Source: Trujillonella endophytica | GTDB taxonomy: Bacteria > Actinomycetota > Actinomycetes > Mycobacteriales > Geodermatophilaceae | Length of the DNA stretch: 64,000 bases | Reading direction: 5' to 3' | Assembly: GCF_019799905.1 (NCBI RefSeq) | Contig: NZ_JABGCI010000006.1 | Coordinates: 124,001-188,000 of the forward strand | In this document: positions 54,308 through 63,046 of the stretch, in pieces | Numbering within the stretch: position 1 is the first letter of the stretch | Layout of the letters: every line of letters starts with the position of its first letter | Program-made: the position numbers and the translations under genes | Notes under the pieces: model-generated | What the model was told of the DNA's origin: nothing | The model's input: the letters and a program-made list of their open reading frames with translations, nothing else | Database searches by the model: none

Positions 54308-54695
54308 GACAACGGTCCTCTCAGCCGTGCTGTGAAGACGGGTCCGGTTTCGCCATTGCTCGCTACGGGGCCACGGCGACCAGTACAGCCCTGCAGGTCA
54401 TTGCGTACCCGTTTTACGAGTTCGCGCGCCGTTTCGTCTGTTGGCTTGCCCCCCGCTGGCGAAGCGCCTTCGTTCATGGCTAGCTCTTCATACGTTCGGG
54501 TGGGTCCTGTGTCCAGAGTTCACCGCCCTGCAACGCGGGGTTCACCGACGATGTCGGGGTGTTGTTGTGAACACGCCGTCCGGCATCACTATGGGTGACT
54601 GGACGTCCGTCATTCAACCCAGTCGTTCATGCCGCACCGTCAACGGAATGGCGGGTCCAAAGCCCCTGGCCAGACAGGCTCCGGTCGTCCCGTGT
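54308..54695. other. 388-base gap upstream of the DPM-like gene
   Basis: It contains the upstream region of the GT2 gene at 53396. On the minus strand an ATG at 54356 opens an 11-codon leader (MAKPDPSSQHG). A GCGAGCAATGGCGAAACCGG block around 54346-54365 is also found upstream of the broken GT2 copy (57785). No further gene or RNA seen. Confidence 0.6.
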
Positions 54696-55289
54696 CTACG
54701 GGTTGCAGCGGGCCATGTCGGGTGGAGAGAGGCTACGGAGGGTCGCCGCGATGGCGGCGACGGCTGAGGCGAGGGCGAATACGGCATACGGCAGGACCAG
54801 GGCTCCGTGGTCGAACGGCCACAGGACCGGGACCCCCGGACCGCTCACCACGTCCCTCGCCAGGTGCAGCAGCACGCCGAAGGCCAGTCCACACGCCGCG
54901 GCCCGCCACCGAGCCACCACGAGGCCGAGGGCGACGAGACCCCCCACGGTGAGGAAGGAGTGGGTGACAGGTCGTCCTCCGGGGGAGGCGACCACGTCGA
55001 GCCCGGCGTAGAGCGGTATGTGGTCGAGGTCGATGGCGACCGCGCCCAGCAGGACCCACCGACGGGTCCGCCCGGCGAGGAAGGGAACGGAGGCCAGCAC
55101 GAGCCATGCCGTGAGCAGGTGGGCAGGCTCGTCCAGGATGCCGATCACGGGGATCGGCCAGGTCTGCGTCGCAGCGACAGCGTCCAGCAGGAAGACGGTC
55201 CCAAGAGCAAGGGTGGGGGCGAGCGTTCTCATCACCGGACGAGACGCTGCTGACCGCATCCGCTCATCATGGGTCCACCTGGGCGTCAT
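54696..55289 (-). CDS. Metal-dependent hydrolase-like membrane protein (YdjM/PF04307 type)
   Basis: 197 residues. About four or five membrane helices surround AIDLDHIPLYAG and RPVTHSFLT, the LDHIP...THS motif of the YdjM-like inner-membrane family. The function of the family is not certain; some members link to DNA damage responses. Start is unclear: ATG at 55289, 55259 or GTG-near 55232 are all possible and none has a good ribosome site. Confidence 0.75.
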   Translation of the reverse strand: MTPRWTHDERMRSAASRPVMRTLAPTLALGTVFLLDAVAATQTWPIPVIGILDEPAHLLTAWLVLASVPFLAGRTRRWVLLGAVAIDLDHIPLYAGLDVVASPGGRPVTHSFLTVGGLVALGLVVARWRAAACGLAFGVLLHLARDVVSGPGVPVLWPFDHGALVLPYAVFALASAVAAIAATLRSLSPPDMARCNP

Positions 55290-55561
55290 GATCGTCGAAT
55301 GGGCTGTGTGGGGGAGGCGGGGCGTGCACAGGGCCAGTGGTGGCGGTTGCGGGGTGCCTGTAACGGCTCTGGTTCCGCTCCGTGCGGCCCAGGCGCTGTG
55401 CGCCGTGTCATCGAGGTCGTGCCTCGGCGTCCAGCGCAGTTCGCGAGCACTGGGGAGCCCGGAGGCTCGTGTCTGCTGGTCGGTGGAGGTCTGACTGGTC
55501 CAGCTGGGCCCGTGGCGCCGACCGTTGTGGACCCGCGCGCCCGCCGCTAGGTTCGCGGGTC

Positions 55562-56377
55562 ATGCCGGTCACGCGCGACCTCGCCTTCGACGTCGGCATG
55601 CATGACGCGCGGGACACCGCGTACTACCTGAGCCAAAAGCTTCGGGTGGTCGCCGTGGAGGCGAATCCGGCTCTCGTGGAGCGGGCGAGCGTGCGGTTCG
55701 CAAGTGAGATCGCCCAGGGTCGACTCACCATCGTCTGTGTCGGGGTCGGGGAGTCGGCCGGCGACGCGCCCTTCTGGGTCTGCGATGACCATCTGGAGTG
55801 GAGTTCCTTCGATCGGGCGGTCGCCAGCCGGAATGGCAGTCGCCATCACGAAGTCCGCGTTCTCGTGCGGCCGTTCGACGAGTTGCTCGCAGAACACGGC
55901 GTGCCGAGGTACTGCAAGATCGACATCGAGGGCAACGACCATCTGTGCGTCGACGCGATCCAGCCGGAGGGACGCCCCGAGTTCCTGTCGGTCGAGCTCT
56001 CGCGGGGCCCGCTGCTCCAGCGCATGTCCGAGCTGGGGTACGACCGCTTCAAGCTGATCCATCAGATGAGCTTCTGCCCGGTGAGCACGAGGCTGCAGGA
56101 GTTCAAGTCCCGAGTAGGCAGCGCCAAGGTCGCGCACGTCCTGGAGCGCTCGCGCGGGCTCGCCCGCGGCTCCCTCCTCGACGGCCGGTGGTGGTTCGGG
56201 ATCGGCTCGTCCGGGCCCCTCCCGGACCGCACGCCCGGTGCCTGGTGTTCGAAAGAGGAGGTCGAGGCGATCGTCGCAAAGGTCCGTGCGATCGATGCCA
56301 AAAAACCGTCATACGGCGAGTGGTACGACATCCACGCCACCAGCTCGCAGAACGTCGACGCGAGCGAACAGCGCTAG
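55562..56377 (+). CDS. FkbM family methyltransferase
   Basis: 271 residues. It has the motif I variant AFDVGMHDARDTAYYL (glycine-rich SAM site), VVAVEANPALVERA, LVRPFDELLAEHG and CKIDIEGNDHLCVDAI, as in FkbM enzymes that O-methylate sugars. The start is the ATG at 55562. It ends in TAG. The role is probably methylation of a glycan hydroxyl. It lies immediately before the decay zone, with only 28 bases to the GH3 tail. Confidence 0.88.
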   Translation: MPVTRDLAFDVGMHDARDTAYYLSQKLRVVAVEANPALVERASVRFASEIAQGRLTIVCVGVGESAGDAPFWVCDDHLEWSSFDRAVASRNGSRHHEVRVLVRPFDELLAEHGVPRYCKIDIEGNDHLCVDAIQPEGRPEFLSVELSRGPLLQRMSELGYDRFKLIHQMSFCPVSTRLQEFKSRVGSAKVAHVLERSRGLARGSLLDGRWWFGIGSSGPLPDRTPGAWCSKEEVEAIVAKVRAIDAKKPSYGEWYDIHATSSQNVDASEQR

Positions 56378-56405
56378 CCGACCGCTGCGCCACGCCCTCG
56401 CCGGA

Positions 56406-56664
56406 TCAGCCCAGCAGCCCGCGGGCGGCCTTGGCCAGAAGCGCGGTGCGCACCGCCGCGTCTACCCGCTCGGCGAAGGCCGCGTCCTGCTTGGCGAGGG
56501 TGAGGACGGGGTCGATCATCGCCGGCAGTACCGCGGCTGTGACCGTGCGCACGAGGGTGCAGCCGGCAGTCAGGACCAGGTGGCCGCTCGCTGGCAAGAT
56601 GTCCTGCTTTACCTGCGCCGCGTCGAGGTCGTCGGAGATGACGACGCCGGTGAAGCCCAACCAG
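56406..56664 (-). pseudogene. C-terminal remnant of a GH3 beta-N-acetylglucosaminidase
   Basis: About 86 codons read GFTGVVISDDL followed by a helical C-terminal (PVLTLAKQDAAFAERVDAAVRTALLAKAARGLLG). GFxGVVISDD is the catalytic Asp segment of GH3 (NagZ-like). The rest of the gene is missing, cut sharply at about 56665 where IS30-type sequence starts on the other strand. It is a gene remnant. Confidence 0.75.
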
Positions 56665-56665
56665 C

Positions 56666-56830
56666 CTGCTGCGCCAGTACCTGCACAAGGGCAGCGATCT
56701 GTCCATGCACGACGCCACGGCTGTGGCCGCCATCGCCGACCAGCTGAATGGCCGACCCCGCAAGACCCTTGATCTCCGTACTCGAGCCGAAGTGCTCGCC
56801 CAGCTACTGTCCGGACCTCAAGAAGCTGGC
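56666..56830 (+). mobile_element. C-terminal remnant of an IS30-family transposase
   Basis: About 54 codons read LLRQYLHKGSDLSMHDATAV, then AAIADQLNGRPRKTLDLRTR, which is the C-terminal end of IS30 transposases (QYLPKGTDLS ... LNGRPRKTL). There is no catalytic DDE part and no evident terminal repeat. It abuts the GH3 remnant and probably caused the rearrangement here. Confidence 0.8.
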
Positions 56831-57074
56831 GCTGTCGGCCGACGGACTGTGTCAAGGGGCAGTGGGCGGACGTCCCGCCGAGCCGTCGGCCGGGTCGGCG
56901 GGGCGAGGCGGAGCTGCGGCGGTCATACCTGGAGCTCGTCGAGCGGGCGGCTGGCGGTGACCCTCGCCCAGGGGACCCTCCTGGGCCGGAGCAACCGCCG
57001 ACTGCGGGTGGCCGAGGCAGTGCGCCACCCGGTCGGCTGACCGATGGTGCGGGGCGGCCGAGTGGACGAGCGGT

Positions 57075-57785
57075 CAGGAGACGCTCGCAGCTGCCCACCT
57101 CGGTGATCCGCAACCCGGCCTTCGCTACGCGGGTGTCCATCAACGTCTCGATCTCGAAGCCGTCGCCCCACGGCCTGGTCTTCGCCGCCGGTCCGTCAGC
57201 GGTCAGTTCGAGGGCCGGTAGACAGTCGGCCCAGAAGGCGTTGTGGCCGTAGCACAGGTCGGAGTAGGCGGTGCCGAACAGCAGGTTGGCGATGCGGTTG
57301 AGCTAGCCGTTGCCCCAGGCGCCGGTGCGGGTGATGTCGGCGCTGACCCTCGTCGGCGAAGCGGCTGCCCTTGGCGAAGTCGGGTCCCGCGGCGAGCGCG
57401 CTGACGAACGAGGGGATCTCCCGGGGGTCGGCCGAGCCGTCGGCTTCGAGCATGACCACGATGTCCCCCGTGACCCGGGCGAAGCCGCAGGCCAGGGCGT
57501 TGCCCTTGCCGCGCCGGTTCTGCCGGACGACGCGCACGTCCCGCCGCAGCGCGGGGGGACCTCGATCGTGCCGTCAACGCTCCGGACCTCCACGAGGATC
57601 ACCTCGTGGACGTCCGGTGGGAGGAGCGCGAAGACGTGCGGCAGGTTCTTGGCTCCGTTGTAGGTCGGGACCACCACGCTCACGCGGGGGCGGATCGGAG
57701 CCGGCCCAGTGGGGTGGTCGATGCCGAGCTTCTCCGGGGGCATGGCGAGGTCCTCGTCGGCGCTGGACGGGGCCGGTTTCGCCAT
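57075..57785 (-). pseudogene. Broken copy of the DPM-like GT2 glycosyltransferase
   Basis: The conceptual product reads MAKPAPSS ... SVVVPTYNGAKNLPHVF, NRRGKGNALACGFARVTGD, EADGSADPREIP and WGDGFEIETLMDTRVAKAG, close to the gene at 53396. At least two frameshifts (about 57540-57570 and about 57340-57360) and an in-frame TAG at 57303 break it, and the C-terminal end is gone. It starts with the ATG at 57785. Confidence 0.85.
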
Positions 57786-58101
57786 TGCTCGCCGTTGGGC
57801 TCTGGCGACCCTCTCGCCCGACGGGTCAACGCGCACCCGCGGAATGTTGACGCAACTGAGCGGTCCGCACGAAGTCCCACCCGAAGGCAGGCGAGCCGCC
57901 GGAGGACAGGAGTTCGTGCGTGTTGAGTTGAGCGACTGTGTCGTGGATGGGGCGTGGGGGACCGAGTCCCGGATACGACCCTCCGCAAGTCCAGAGGTTG
58001 CCCATGATCGGCTCGACCATCTCCGGTCGCGGCGGTCGCGGCGGTCGGGCGGCCCTCGGGCGCGGGCATCGAGCCGCTCGACGTGACCGTGGCGCAACCT
58101 G
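57786..58101. other. Gap between the broken GT2 and the repeat-protein promoter
   Basis: About 316 bases. No believable gene. On the minus strand it begins with the GT2-type upstream block shared with 54346-54365. The remainder holds some short frames that I cannot assign. Confidence 0.5.
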
Positions 58102-58144
58102 TTGACCCCCTTGCCCCCATGAGGACAATGTGATCTGGGTCACG
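58102..58144 (+). promoter_or_regulatory. Promoter with Crp/GlxR-like site upstream of the repeat protein
   Basis: TTGACC (58102-58107), 16 bases, then GACAAT (58124-58129) fit a sigma-70-type promoter. TGTGA-N6-TCACG at 58129-58144 overlaps its downstream edge and matches the Crp/GlxR consensus TGTGA-N6-TCACA at all but the last base. The site may bring cAMP control, as repression at that location. This is inference from sequence. Confidence 0.5.
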
Positions 58145-58206
58145 GCAGGGTTGCATGAGCTCCTCACCGCCGAGCCCGTGTGTGTGGGGGGACGGCCGAG
58201 ACAGTG

Positions 58207-60360
58207 GTGACGGAAGGCGGTGGCGAGGAGCCGTGCGACCTAGGGCGGGGCAGCCGGGTCGCCTCGTCGCACCGCGGCCACCCTCGCTGGACTCGGGGAC
58301 CCTTGCTCCTCCTCCTCCTCCTCGCGAGCGCTTGGGCGCTGGTGGCAGTCCTCACGGGCACAGCCATGGCTGACGCGACGGTGCCGTCCGCGGCCCTGCC
58401 CTCGGAAGGGGAGGCGCCGGGCACGATCCATGGCCTGGTCGGCGTGCCGGAAGACGCCCCTGACAGTGCCCAGGCGGGTTCGCATCGGCCGCCGGCGGAG
58501 GCGGGAGCGATCCCGGAGTCGCCGTCGGACTTCGGGAGTGCACCGGTCGGGCCGCCCGCACAGGTGCCCCCGGGTGCTCCGGAGCCGGTGGAGGCCTCAG
58601 CGCCCGAAGTGCCCGGACCGGTCGGCCGGCCCGTCCCTGGTGGGCCGCCCGCGCAGGCCGCGCCCCCAGCGCTCCCCGCACCCTCAGCACAGGCCGGACC
58701 GCCGGAGCAGGCCGGACCGCCGGATCCGGGCGGGCCACCCGCACACGTGCCCCCGATCCTCCCGGAGCCGTCCCCGGCACCCGTTGCGCGGCCCACACTG
58801 TTCGAGCAGCCCGACACCGCCGGCCCGCCTGCGCACGTGGGCCCACCGGCGCATGCCGGGCCGCCTGGCCCTGCTGGACCGCCTGCGCATGCCGGGCCGA
58901 CCGTGGAGGCCGGACCGCCGGCGCATGCCGGGCCGCCTGCGGAGGCCGGACCACCGGCGCACGCGGGGCCACCGGCGCACGCGGGGCCACCGGCGCACGC
59001 CGGGGGGCCGGCGGCTGGGCCGCCTGCGGAGGCGGGACCGCCAGCGAATCCCGGACCACCCGCGGAGGCGGGGCCGCCAGCGCATGCCGGACCGCCTGTT
59101 ACCGCTGGACCGCCCGCGCATGCCGGACCGCCTGCGGAGGCCGGACCGCCCGCGGAGGCCGGACCGCCCGCGGAGGCCGGGCCACCGGCGCATGCCGGGC
59201 CACCGGCGGCTGGGCCGCCTGACGAGGTCGGGCCACCTGCGGAGGCGGGACCGCTCGCGGAGGCCGGACCACCGGCGCATGCCGGGCCGCCTGTGGAGGC
59301 CGGGCCACCGGCGCACGCCGGGCCACCGGCGGCTGGGCCGCCTGACGAGGTCGGACCACCTGCGGAGGCGGGACCGCCAGCGGAAGCCGGGCCACCGGCG
59401 CACGCCGGTCCACCGGCGGCTGGGCCGCCCACGGAGGCCGGGCAGCCCGCGGGGGCGGCGCCACCTGCGGAGGTCGACGAGGCCACGACCACGCCGGACA
59501 CGGCTCCCGGTTCGCCGCCCGATCAGTCAGCGCCCGGTCCCACGCTCAGCCCGATCCCCGCAGTGCCGTCGTCGGCGGCCGCGCCGCGACCTCTGCCCAC
59601 GGGCGGGGACGGCAGCGAGGCGCCCGGTGCTCGACCGAGCGACCCGGACCGGACGGCGGGCTCCGGGGCAGGGGCGAGGTCCGTTGCCGTCGTCCCGCCC
59701 CGGGATCCCGCTCCGGGCACGCCGGTGGGTGGTCAGCCCGCTCCTGCCGTCCTCGAACGGGGTCCGCTGACCATCCTCGCGGTCCCTGCCCATGCAGCCG
59801 TGGTCGTGGCCGGCAGCGCGGCGGTCCCGGTCGACTCTCGCGCCGCGGACCTCGGCCCCGCGAGCTCCGCCACGGGGCCGTCGGGGTCGCCGACATCGGC
59901 TCCCGCATCGGCGGGTTCCGCGGCGACCCGCCCACCAGGGGCCGTCGGATCCCCTGACCCCGGCCTTCCGCCGACACACCAGATCGCTCCGGTCCCGACC
60001 GACCGGTGGCCCCACGACCCGGCGGTCGCCGGTGGGTCCGCGGGTGATCCGGACACGTACCACCACTCGCGCCGGGCGGGGGCCTCCGGGGGCGACGGCT
60101 CGTCGTGGCGCGCGACGCTGGACGGCGAGCCGTTGCACGGTTCCACCCCACCGACGGCACCGGTCCCCCCGGGCGGGTACTCGGCCGGAGGGACGTGCTC
60201 CTCCGGTACGGCCGCCGGCGGCAATGTTCCCGTCGGCAGCTCGGCGGCCACCCTCACGTGGTCCTCGACCATCCTCCTCGCAGGACGCTGCGTCGTCGTG
60301 TCCGGAGAGGCTGCGCAGCCCGTCGGTCGCACTCACGAGCCAGGCTCCCGGCCCGACTGA
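58207..60360 (+). CDS. Exported Gly-Pro-Pro repeat (collagen-like) protein
   Basis: About 717 residues. A signal-like hydrophobic run (LLLLLLLASAWALVAVL) ends near residue 50. Residues about 210-415 consist of tandem 6-residue units of the type GPPAHA and GPPAEA, many in perfect array, rich in Gly and Pro, with few other residues. The last 280 residues are Pro/Ser/Ala-rich, and a Cys-containing end (GGTCSSGTAAGG, GRCVVVSG) is seen. No enzymatic motif. It is probably a surface or matrix fibre. GTG at 58207 is a guess; GTG at 58180 is possible. The repeat DNA is prone to slippage. Confidence 0.7.
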   Translation: MTEGGGEEPCDLGRGSRVASSHRGHPRWTRGPLLLLLLLASAWALVAVLTGTAMADATVPSAALPSEGEAPGTIHGLVGVPEDAPDSAQAGSHRPPAEAGAIPESPSDFGSAPVGPPAQVPPGAPEPVEASAPEVPGPVGRPVPGGPPAQAAPPALPAPSAQAGPPEQAGPPDPGGPPAHVPPILPEPSPAPVARPTLFEQPDTAGPPAHVGPPAHAGPPGPAGPPAHAGPTVEAGPPAHAGPPAEAGPPAHAGPPAHAGPPAHAGGPAAGPPAEAGPPANPGPPAEAGPPAHAGPPVTAGPPAHAGPPAEAGPPAEAGPPAEAGPPAHAGPPAAGPPDEVGPPAEAGPLAEAGPPAHAGPPVEAGPPAHAGPPAAGPPDEVGPPAEAGPPAEAGPPAHAGPPAAGPPTEAGQPAGAAPPAEVDEATTTPDTAPGSPPDQSAPGPTLSPIPAVPSSAAAPRPLPTGGDGSEAPGARPSDPDRTAGSGAGARSVAVVPPRDPAPGTPVGGQPAPAVLERGPLTILAVPAHAAVVVAGSAAVPVDSRAADLGPASSATGPSGSPTSAPASAGSAATRPPGAVGSPDPGLPPTHQIAPVPTDRWPHDPAVAGGSAGDPDTYHHSRRAGASGGDGSSWRATLDGEPLHGSTPPTAPVPPGGYSAGGTCSSGTAAGGNVPVGSSAATLTWSSTILLAGRCVVVSGEAAQPVGRTHEPGSRPD
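58830..59450 (+). repeat. 18-base tandem repeat coding for GPPAHA/GPPAEA
   Basis: About 34 related units of roughly 18 bases, each of the pattern GGRCCRCCNGCGSANGCC (one Gly-Pro-Pro triplet plus Ala-His/Glu-Ala). Some blocks (PPAAGPPDEVGPPAEAGP) are repeated in larger form around 59200 and 59330, so there was also a higher-order duplication. Confidence 0.85.
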
Positions 60361-60765
60361 CGCCGGCGACGCCGGGTCGGCCGCCGGTGCCCACGGGTGA
60401 TGAGTGGGCCGGGGTCACCCGCGCTCACCGCACCTGTCCCTGATTTGACGGACCCCGGTGTCGCGCGCGCTCGGATGGAGCGCGCCACCCCTTCTGCGGA
60501 GGACTGGACCCATGCGCCTCGTGAGGCGTCCGCCACGGCCGAACCCGACCCCCGACGCGGGGAGGCATCCCCCGCCCGCCGTGCACTCGCCATCCAGCGG
60601 CGGGCGGGCAGGACCACGCGCACACACACGGACGACAGGCCGCCGCGGCCCGCACACCGGTGCGGCATCGCTCGGATGCCACCACCGGCAGGACCACGGC
60701 CCGACATCCGGTCGCGGAGGCCCGATGGGGTCTCCGGTGGCCGCACGCCAGCACGGGAGTCGGAG
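60361..60765. other. 405-base gap ahead of the third GT2
   Basis: An upstream in-frame stretch of about 120 codons is open before the GT2 start at 60766, but it is Arg/Pro-rich with no domain, so I treat it as untranslated. GGGAG at 60755-60759 marks the real start. No RNA or hairpin recognised. Confidence 0.5.
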
Positions 60766-61554
60766 ATGAAGACCAGGAACGGCCGGACCACGGTTCGCGG
60801 GGAGCTGGCCGCCGTCCCCCGCCCGTCGCCTGCTCGCGGCGGGAGGCCGGGAGAGCCTCGGGTCACCGTCGTCGTCCCGGCCTACAACGAGGCCATGAAC
60901 CTGCCCCGCCTGTTCGCTCGCCTGCCACCGGACCTGCACGAGGTGATCGTCGTCGACGGGGGGAGCCTCGACGACACGTCGCAGGTCGCCCGCTACCTGC
61001 GTCCCGATGTGCGGATCGTCCGACAGGACCGGAAGGGGAGGGGCAACGCCCTGTGCTGCGGGTTCGCCTATGCGACCGGGGACATCGTCGTCATGCTCGA
61101 TCCGGACGGCTCGGCCGACCCCCAGGACATCCCGCGCCTCGTGACCGCGCTCACCGGCGGCGCCGACTTCGCCAAGGGGACACGGTTCCCCCGGAACGGA
61201 CACGGCGACGTCCCCCGGACGGGAGGCATGGACGGCCGCTGGCTCAACTGGGCCGCGTACGCGCTCTACGGCACCTGGTACACCGACCTCTGGTACGGCT
61301 ACAACGCCTTCTGGGCCCGCTGTCTACCGGCGCTGGAGCTGGACCCGTGCCAGCATCGGCGAGGGCGACAGTCCTGGGGGGACGGCTTCGAGATCGACGC
61401 GATCATCAACGCCCGCATGGCCAGGGCGGGGATGTGCATCACCGAGGTGCCCAGCTCCGATGCCCCCCGGCCGGACGGCGGGGCCCGCCGCCACACCTGG
61501 CGCCAGGGGGCGCGGATGCTGGCTGCCCTGGTCGTCGAGAGGCTCAGGCGCTAG
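60766..61554 (+). CDS. GT2 glycosyltransferase, DPM-like family
   Basis: 262 residues. It has VTVVVPAYNEAMNLPRLFARL, VVDGGSLDDTSQVA, GNALCCGFAYATGDIVVMLDPDGSADPQDI (metal DxD as DPD) and WYGYNAFWARCLP. It is a paralogue of the gene at 53396, on the other strand. The start is the ATG at 60766. The stop is TAG. It likely moves a sugar to polyprenyl phosphate. Confidence 0.9.
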   Translation: MKTRNGRTTVRGELAAVPRPSPARGGRPGEPRVTVVVPAYNEAMNLPRLFARLPPDLHEVIVVDGGSLDDTSQVARYLRPDVRIVRQDRKGRGNALCCGFAYATGDIVVMLDPDGSADPQDIPRLVTALTGGADFAKGTRFPRNGHGDVPRTGGMDGRWLNWAAYALYGTWYTDLWYGYNAFWARCLPALELDPCQHRRGRQSWGDGFEIDAIINARMARAGMCITEVPSSDAPRPDGGARRHTWRQGARMLAALVVERLRR

Positions 61555-61724
61555 ACGACGCTCGAGGCGCCGGTCCCGTGATCGGTGGTCCGCCTCGCCG
61601 CGAGCACGGAGAGTCTCCACGGACCATCGCAGCGTAAGTAGCGGTACGCTCGTCCTCACCCGAGCAGTCCCGAGCGGGACGGCCCAGCTCGCCAGTGCAG
61701 TTGGCCGGGAAGTGGAGGGCGTCG

Positions 61725-61958
61725 ATGGTCGAGCCTCTCGGGGGGCCGCGCCCTGACAGCGCGTCACAGAATCGCAAGGTCCTGCGTGTGGTGGCCAGAG
61801 CAGGTCCCTCAACCCACGGGCCCGTGGCCAAGCCGTGCACGTGCGGCCATGGCAAGGCGGCGCACGAGCACTACCGCGCCGGCTCCGACTGCGCCCTCTG
61901 CACGTGTCCTCGGTACCGGGGTCCCCTGCTCGCGAAGCTGCGGCTGCGCCGTCGCTGA
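61725..61958 (+). CDS. Small Cys/His-rich protein, paralogue of the one at 50603
   Basis: 77 residues. It carries KPCTCGHGKAAHEHYRAGSD and then ALCTCPRYRG. The spacing of Cys and His is the same as in the 50603 protein, so a metal site is likely. The start is ATG at 61725 with GGAGGG five bases before it. An inverted repeat AGCGTA-N8-TACGCT lies about 70 bases upstream. Role unknown. Confidence 0.75.
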   Translation: MVEPLGGPRPDSASQNRKVLRVVARAGPSTHGPVAKPCTCGHGKAAHEHYRAGSDCALCTCPRYRGPLLAKLRLRRR

Positions 61959-62064
61959 CCGTCGCCACGGCCGGGGCTGAGCCCGGGCACCGCCGTCCCG
62001 CCGGCGCGAGGCGATCGCCGCGGTCCTGTGCGAGGGCGAACGGCACAGCCGCACGGAGCGGCTG

Positions 62065-63045
62065 TCAGGCGCCCAGGGCCGCGAGGTCGGCGTCCACCAT
62101 CGCCTCGACCATGCCGCGGAAGTCGACCGTGGGCGCCCAGCCCAGGCGCTCCCGCAGCCGGGTGGCGTCGCCGACCAGCACGGCGGTGTCCGCGGGGCGC
62201 AGGAGCGCGGTGTCGGAGCTGACGTAACGCTCCCAGTCCTCGATGCCGACCCGGGCGAAGGCAGTGCCGACCAGGTCGGAGAGGCTGTGCGGCGCCCCGG
62301 TGGCGACGACGTAGTCGCCGGGCTCGTCGGCCTCCGCGGCCAGGAGCATCGCGCGGGCGTAGTCCGGCGCCCAGCCCCAGTCGCGGTGCACGGCCAGGTT
62401 GCCCAGAGTCAGGCCCTGCGCCCGGCCGGTGGCGATCGCGGCGACGCCGGCGGTGATGCGGCGGGTGACGAAGCGGTGCGGACGCCGCGGCGACTCGTGG
62501 TTGAACAGGATGAGCGAGCTGCAGTGCAGCCCGCGGGACCGGTAGATGCCCACGACCTGGTGGCTGACGGCCTTCGCGGCGCCGTAGGGGTTCACCGGGC
62601 TGACCGGCGAGGTCTCGGTGACCGGCCCGGCGTCCCCGCTGCCCGCGAAGACCTCGCCGCTGGAGGCCTGCACGAACCGGGTGGCCGGTGCGCCGCGCTC
62701 GGCCCGGGTGCGCAGGTGCTCCAGCACCCCGATCACCGGGCGGGCGTTGGTGTCGAACGTGCCGACCGGGTCCTCCCACGACGCCGCGACGCTGGAGAGC
62801 CCGCCCAGGTTGACGAACACACCCGGCTCGACGGCGTCGACCACGCCGGCGACCGCGGCCAGGTCGCGCAGGTCGGCCCGGTGCAGGGTGAGCCGGTCGC
62901 CGAGGGCGGCCAGGTGGGGCAGCTCGAGTGCGTCGGCGGGATCGCCGTGGACGACGCCGTGGACGGCGTACCCGGCGGCGGCGAGCTGCTCGGCCAGGTA
63001 GCCGCCGTCCTGACCGGTCACGCCGGTCACCAGCGCGGCACGCAC
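62065..63045 (-). CDS. GDP-mannose 4,6-dehydratase-like NAD-dependent epimerase/dehydratase
   Basis: 326 residues. A Rossmann start (ALVTGVTGQDGGYLAEQLAAAG), FVQASSGEVFAGS (Ser in the catalytic triad), NPYGAAKAVSHQVV (Tyr and Lys), [18 protein letters not shown] and DWGWAPDYARAM are all GMD signatures. GTG at 63045, one base from the stop of the gmd gene upstream. It may be a GMD paralogue or a related dehydratase/reductase, such as Rmd for D-rhamnose synthesis. Confidence 0.88.
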   Translation of the reverse strand: MRAALVTGVTGQDGGYLAEQLAAAGYAVHGVVHGDPADALELPHLAALGDRLTLHRADLRDLAAVAGVVDAVEPGVFVNLGGLSSVAASWEDPVGTFDTNARPVIGVLEHLRTRAERGAPATRFVQASSGEVFAGSGDAGPVTETSPVSPVNPYGAAKAVSHQVVGIYRSRGLHCSSLILFNHESPRRPHRFVTRRITAGVAAIATGRAQGLTLGNLAVHRDWGWAPDYARAMLLAAEADEPGDYVVATGAPHSLSDLVGTAFARVGIEDWERYVSSDTALLRPADTAVLVGDATRLRERLGWAPTVDFRGMVEAMVDADLAALGA

Positions 63046-63046
63046 C

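Noticed and set aside
54308..54420. c-di-GMP riboswitch upstream of the DPM-like gene
   Set aside because: The GGCGAAACC piece is reminiscent of it, but the rest of the consensus and pairing are absent.
57709..58086. Small plus-strand gene inside the gap
   Set aside because: No ribosome site or domain, and it overlaps the antisense of the GT2 remnant.
58164..59501. Minus-strand Gly/Ala-rich frame opposite the repeat protein
   Set aside because: It is the mirror of the GPP repeats; the plus strand has the signal peptide and promoter.
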